Assembly: GCA_964481165.1 (NCBI GenBank)
Contig: CAYZYC010000019.1
Span: forward strand, 1 to 29,473
Direction of reading: 5' to 3'
DNA: 29,473 nt
Source of the DNA: Zeimonas sp964481165
Lineage (GTDB): Bacteria; Pseudomonadota; Gammaproteobacteria; Burkholderiales; Burkholderiaceae_E
Below, piece by piece: positions 26,718-29,473 of the stretch. A model generated the notes under the pieces. It had not been told where the DNA came from. It saw only the letters and a list, made by a program, of their open reading frames with translations, and did no database searches. Positions within the stretch are counted from its first letter, which is position 1; each line of letters opens with the position of its first letter. A program made the translations under genes and the position numbers.

Positions 26718-26723
26718 ATTATA
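26718..26723 (-). promoter_or_regulatory. TATAAT -10 of RNB gene, very close to its start
   Basis: On the minus strand a consensus -10, TATAAT (26723-26718), is followed by only ten bases before the ATG at 26707. A start point 6-8 bases after the hexamer would leave a leader of about 2-4 bases, with no room for a Shine-Dalgarno. The -35 region is poor. The remainder of the 117-base gap up to the fabG-like stop (26825) shows no other clear signal. Confidence 0.65.
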
Positions 26724-26824
26724 GAGGCGCAGGACGCGATGCGACGGCTCCGCGCCGCCGCCGGGCGGACGTGCGCTGCCGAACGACTCCGGCGCCCGGG
26801 GACGATCGTAGTGTGAACAGGCTC

Positions 26825-27589
26825 CTAGAGCATGATGCCGCCGGAGACCTCGATCACCGCACCGTTGATGTAGGCGGCTTCGTCGGAGGCGAGGAACGCG
26901 TAGACGTTGGCGATGTCCTCGGGCTCGCCCAGGCGCCCCAGCGGAACCTTGTCGATCGTCTTCTGCATCACCGCGGCGGGAATCGTCGACAGGATCGGCG
27001 TGCGGACGAATCCCGGGCAGACGACGACGGCACGCACGCCCTTCGGGCCGAGCTCGCGCGCCCACGTCTTCGTCATCCCGATCAGCCCCGATTTCGTCGC
27101 GGCGTAGTTGGTCTGGCCGAAGTTGCCGTACAGGCCGACGACCGACGAGGCGTTCAGGATCACCCCCGAGCCCTGCGCGATCATCGTGTCGGCGACCGCC
27201 TGCGTGCACAGGAAGACGCCCTTCAGGTTCACGTCGATCACGCGGTCGAACTGCTCCTCGCTCATCTTCACGAGTCGCGCGTCCTGCGTGATCCCGGCGT
27301 TGTTCACCAGGCAGTCGATGCGGCCGAAGGTCTCGCGCGTGCGCGCGACCATCGCCTGGACGCTCGCGCGGTCGCTGACGTCGACGACCACGCCGAGCGC
27401 GCGCGCGCCCGAATCGACCACTTCGCGCGTCGTTTCGCGGATTCGCGCCGCGTCGAGGTCGGCGAGCACGACGTGCGCGCCCTCGCTTGCGAACTTGCGC
27501 ACCGTCGCCAGTCCGATGCCGCCGGTGGCGCCGGTGACGATCGCCACCTTGCCGTTGAGTCTCGCTGCATTCACGGGCGTTGCATTCAC
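26825..27589 (-). CDS. FabG-like 3-oxoacyl-ACP/acetoacetyl-CoA reductase
   Basis: A 254-residue classical short-chain dehydrogenase of the FabG/PhaB type. It has TGATGGIG (residues 19-26), NNAG (96-99), catalytic Ser149, Tyr162 and Lys166 in NASSVVGLYGNFGQTNYAATK, and the C-terminal INGAVIEVSGGIML. It should reduce a 3-oxoacyl thioester with NAD(P)H; whether the carrier is ACP or CoA cannot be told, so no symbol is given. The start is a GTG at 27589 that overlaps the stop of the upstream fusion gene (GTGA). AAGGA at 27600-27596 precedes it by six bases. A second, in-frame GTG lies five codons on, inside a 15-base duplication. The gene sits unusually between the mpl-yqiA fusion and the exonuclease gene, with no fatty-acid synthesis genes nearby. 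Confidence 0.92.
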   Translation of the reverse strand: MNATPVNAARLNGKVAIVTGATGGIGLATVRKFASEGAHVVLADLDAARIRETTREVVDSGARALGVVVDVSDRASVQAMVARTRETFGRIDCLVNNAGITQDARLVKMSEEQFDRVIDVNLKGVFLCTQAVADTMIAQGSGVILNASSVVGLYGNFGQTNYAATKSGLIGMTKTWARELGPKGVRAVVVCPGFVRTPILSTIPAAVMQKTIDKVPLGRLGEPEDIANVYAFLASDEAAYINGAVIEVSGGIML

Positions 27590-27592
27590 GGG
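27563..27592 (-). repeat. 15-bp tandem duplication over fabG-like start codon
   Basis: Two tandem 15-base copies, CGCTGCATTCACGGG (27563-27577) and CGTTGCATTCACGGG (27578-27592), differ at one base. On the coding strand each reads CCC GTG AAT GCA, so the potential start codon is duplicated in frame. Only the upstream GTG has a Shine-Dalgarno at suitable distance. Confidence 0.85.
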
Positions 27593-29473
27593 ATTTCCTT
27601 CCAGGAAGAGGAGAAAGCTGCGTCGCCGGCAAAGCCGGCGAAGGCGAGCACCGCGTCGATCAGCTCGCCGAAATTCGACAGGCCGTGATCGCCGCCGTCG
27701 AGCAGGATCGTGTGCACGCCCGGATACCTGGCGACCATCTCGCGCCAGTCGAGCACTTCGTCGCCCTTGGCCGCGACCAGCAGGTACCGTTGCGGCGAAC
27801 CGATCGGCCCGGTCTGCAGCGCGGCGAGTTCGTCGACGTATTGCGCTTCGAACCGGAACGGCGCGTCGCTGTGGAACATGCGCTGATCGCCGACGAACGC
27901 GGCGAGGTCGCGCGCCGGAACGATCGCCGGGTTCAACAGCACGGCGCGGCAGCCGCACCGTTCGGCGAGCCACGTCGCGTAGTACCCGCCGAGCGAGCTG
28001 CCGACCAGCGTGTCCTGCGGCCCGGGCGCGATCTCGCGCAATACCAGTTCGACCGATGCGGCAGGCGACGGCGGCAGTTGCGGGCAGGCGAAATCGGCTT
28101 CGCGGCCGATCGCCGCGAGCCGCTTCGCGAGCATCTGCGCCTTGAACGACTGCGGCGACGAGCGGAAACCGTGCAGGTAGATCAGCCGGCCGCGCGCAGA
28201 CGGCGCCTTCGGCGTTCCACGCTCGCGCTCCTTCAGCGCATCGAGCAACCGCTGGTGGATTCCGCCGAAACCGCCGTTGCTCATCGCCAGCACGAAGTCT
28301 CCCGGCCGGGCATCGGCCACGATCGCCGCAACCAGCGTCGCGACCTCGTCTTCGACGCGCGCCTTCGCACCGAGCGGTGCGAGCGCACCCCGGACGTCCC
28401 AGCCGAGCCCGCCCGCGTGGCAGTACACGAGTTCGGCGCCGGCGAGCGACTCGGCGAGCCGGGCGGCCATCGTGCCCAGCTTCATCGTGTTCGATCGCGG
28501 CTCGATCGCCGCGAGGATCCGCGCGTTCGCGCCGATCCGGTCGCGCAACCCGGCGATCGTCGTCGCGATCGCCGTCGGATGGTGCGCGAAATCGTCGATG
28601 ACCGTCACGCCGTCGGCCACCCCGCGCCACTCCAGCCGGCGCCGCACGCCGCCGAAGGTCGCCAGCGCGTCGATCGCCGCCTGCGGTGCGACTCCGGCGT
28701 GCCGCGCGGCCGCGATCGCCGCGAGCGCGTTCGCCCGGTTGTGCGCACCGGGCAGCGCGATCCGGCACCGTCCGAGGCGTTCGGCACCGAGGGAGACGTC
28801 GAACAGACTCGCCTGCTCCTGCTCCTCGACTCGATCGAGATGCCAGCCCTGCGTCGACAGGAACGGCTCGCTCTCGCTCCACAGGCCACGCGCCAGCACG
28901 CGCGCGAGCGCCGGTTCGGCGGCGTTGTGCACGACTCGGCCGCTTCTCGCGATAGTCCGCACCAGATGGTGGAATTGGGTCTCGATCGCCGCCAGATCGG
29001 GGAAGATGTCGGCGTGATCGAACTCCAGGTTGTTCAGGACCAGCGTTCGCGGGCGGTAGTGGACGAACTTCGAGCGCTTGTCGAAGAATGCCGTGTCGTA
29101 TTCGTCCGCCTCCACGACGAAGTATTCGCTGTCGCCCAGGCGTGCCGACACCGGGAAATCGCGCGGCACCCCGCCGATCAGGAATCCGGGGTTGCGGCCC
29201 GCGGCTTCGAGGATCCACGCGAGCATCGACGCCGTCGTCGTCTTGCCGTGCGTGCCGGCAACTGCGAGCACCCACTTCGACGCCAACACATGATCGGCCA
29301 GCCATTGCGGCCCGGAGATGTAGCGTTCCCGGGCGTCGAGAATCGCCTCCATCAGCGCGTTGCCGCGCGTCACGACGTTGCCGACGACCCACAGGTCGGG
29401 GCGAATCGCCAGCTGCGCCGCGTCGTAGCCCTCGATCAGCTCGATGCCGAGCGAGCGCAGCTGGTCGCTCATC
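27586..29473 (-). CDS. mpl: Mpl muropeptide ligase fused to YqiA-type esterase, 5' end beyond window
   Basis: Two enzymes share one open frame. The first part (about 414 residues visible) is Mpl, which joins UDP-MurNAc to the recycled tripeptide L-Ala-gamma-D-Glu-meso-Dap in murein recycling. It shows the ATP loop GTHGKTT, EADEYDTAFFDKRSKF, LNNLEFDHADIF, PGAHNRANALAA and DDFAHHPTAI. About 35-40 residues of its N-terminal Rossmann domain lie past the right edge; the ATG at 29472 is internal. After GGFGGIHQRLLDAL comes a 13-residue linker (about 28230-28192). A YqiA/UPF0227 alpha/beta-hydrolase follows: GRLIYLHGFRSSPQSFKA, nucleophile in VGSSLGGYYA, acid region AAKGDEVLDW and histidine in GGDHGLSNF. 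In most genomes I know these are separate neighbouring genes. Its TGA overlaps the GTG of the fabG-like gene. Confidence 0.94.
   Translation of the reverse strand, partial: MSDQLRSLGIELIEGYDAAQLAIRPDLWVVGNVVTRGNALMEAILDARERYISGPQWLADHVLASKWVLAVAGTHGKTTTASMLAWILEAAGRNPGFLIGGVPRDFPVSARLGDSEYFVVEADEYDTAFFDKRSKFVHYRPRTLVLNNLEFDHADIFPDLAAIETQFHHLVRTIARSGRVVHNAAEPALARVLARGLWSESEPFLSTQGWHLDRVEEQEQASLFDVSLGAERLGRCRIALPGAHNRANALAAIAAARHAGVAPQAAIDALATFGGVRRRLEWRGVADGVTVIDDFAHHPTAIATTIAGLRDRIGANARILAAIEPRSNTMKLGTMAARLAESLAGAELVYCHAGGLGWDVRGALAPLGAKARVEDEVATLVAAIVADARPGDFVLAMSNGGFGGIHQRLLDALKERERGTPKAPSARGRLIYLHGFRSSPQSFKAQMLAKRLAAIGREADFACPQLPPSPAASVELVLREIAPGPQDTLVGSSLGGYYATWLAERCGCRAVLLNPAIVPARDLAAFVGDQRMFHSDAPFRFEAQYVDELAALQTGPIGSPQRYLLVAAKGDEVLDWREMVARYPGVHTILLDGGDHGLSNFGELIDAVLAFAGFAGDAAFSSSWKEIP

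Noticed and set aside
23799..27632. 1277-codon frame joining the tonB-like gene to upstream sequence
   Set aside because: The upstream part is an out-of-phase reading of the exonuclease and reductase genes; only the last 319 residues have domain features.

Overview
The window is a compact, very GC-rich bacterial chromosome segment. Its gene content and order point to a betaproteobacterium, most likely of the Burkholderiales. Several blocks match arrangements I know from that group: glnE divergent from yhdP-nitrilase-tldD; an ilvE / CHCC zinc-finger gene / waaF run; and mpl, yqiA, an RNase II-type exonuclease gene, a tonB-like gene, aroE and mtgA in series. I saw no tRNA, rRNA, insertion sequence, prophage, CRISPR array or foreign-looking block. 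No gene-free stretch exceeds about 170 bases.

Layout. Positions 1-6062 (minus strand) hold yhdP, a nitrilase-family amidase and tldD, the last cut by the left edge. Facing away is glnE (6106-8850, plus), which adjusts glutamine synthetase activity by adenylylation. An MFS exporter (minus) converges on glnE through a short hexamer-repeat tract. From 10292 the plus strand carries ilvE, translationally coupled to a small CHCC zinc-ribbon gene, then waaF (LPS core heptosyltransferase), an NTF2/SnoaL-like gene and an unassigned conserved gene. bepA (outer-membrane protein quality-control protease, minus) and moaC (molybdopterin synthesis, plus) are divergent at about 15.2 kb.

Positions 15741-20448 (minus) form a beta-oxidation operon: an HSD10-type 3-hydroxyacyl-CoA dehydrogenase, an FAD acyl-CoA dehydrogenase with a C-terminal extension, and a FadB/FadJ-like enoyl-CoA hydratase/3-hydroxyacyl-CoA dehydrogenase. 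No thiolase is present here. The operon appears to start from a promoter at about 20.53 kb with a small palindrome over the -10.

Positions 20555-29473 (minus) are an envelope and housekeeping series. In transcription order they are an Mpl ligase fused in frame to a YqiA-type esterase (5' end beyond the window), a FabG-like reductase, an RNase II-family exonuclease that looks nearly leaderless, a TonB-like protein, aroE, mtgA and the Mg2+ channel gene mgtE. Stop and start codons overlap at several junctions, so most of these genes are probably co-transcribed.

This is mainly conserved core genome and I found no convincing new multi-gene system. The most notable points are the Mpl-YqiA fusion, the near-leaderless exonuclease gene, the thiolase-less beta-oxidation operon with its putative operator, and a 15-bp duplication that doubles the start region of the FabG-like gene.
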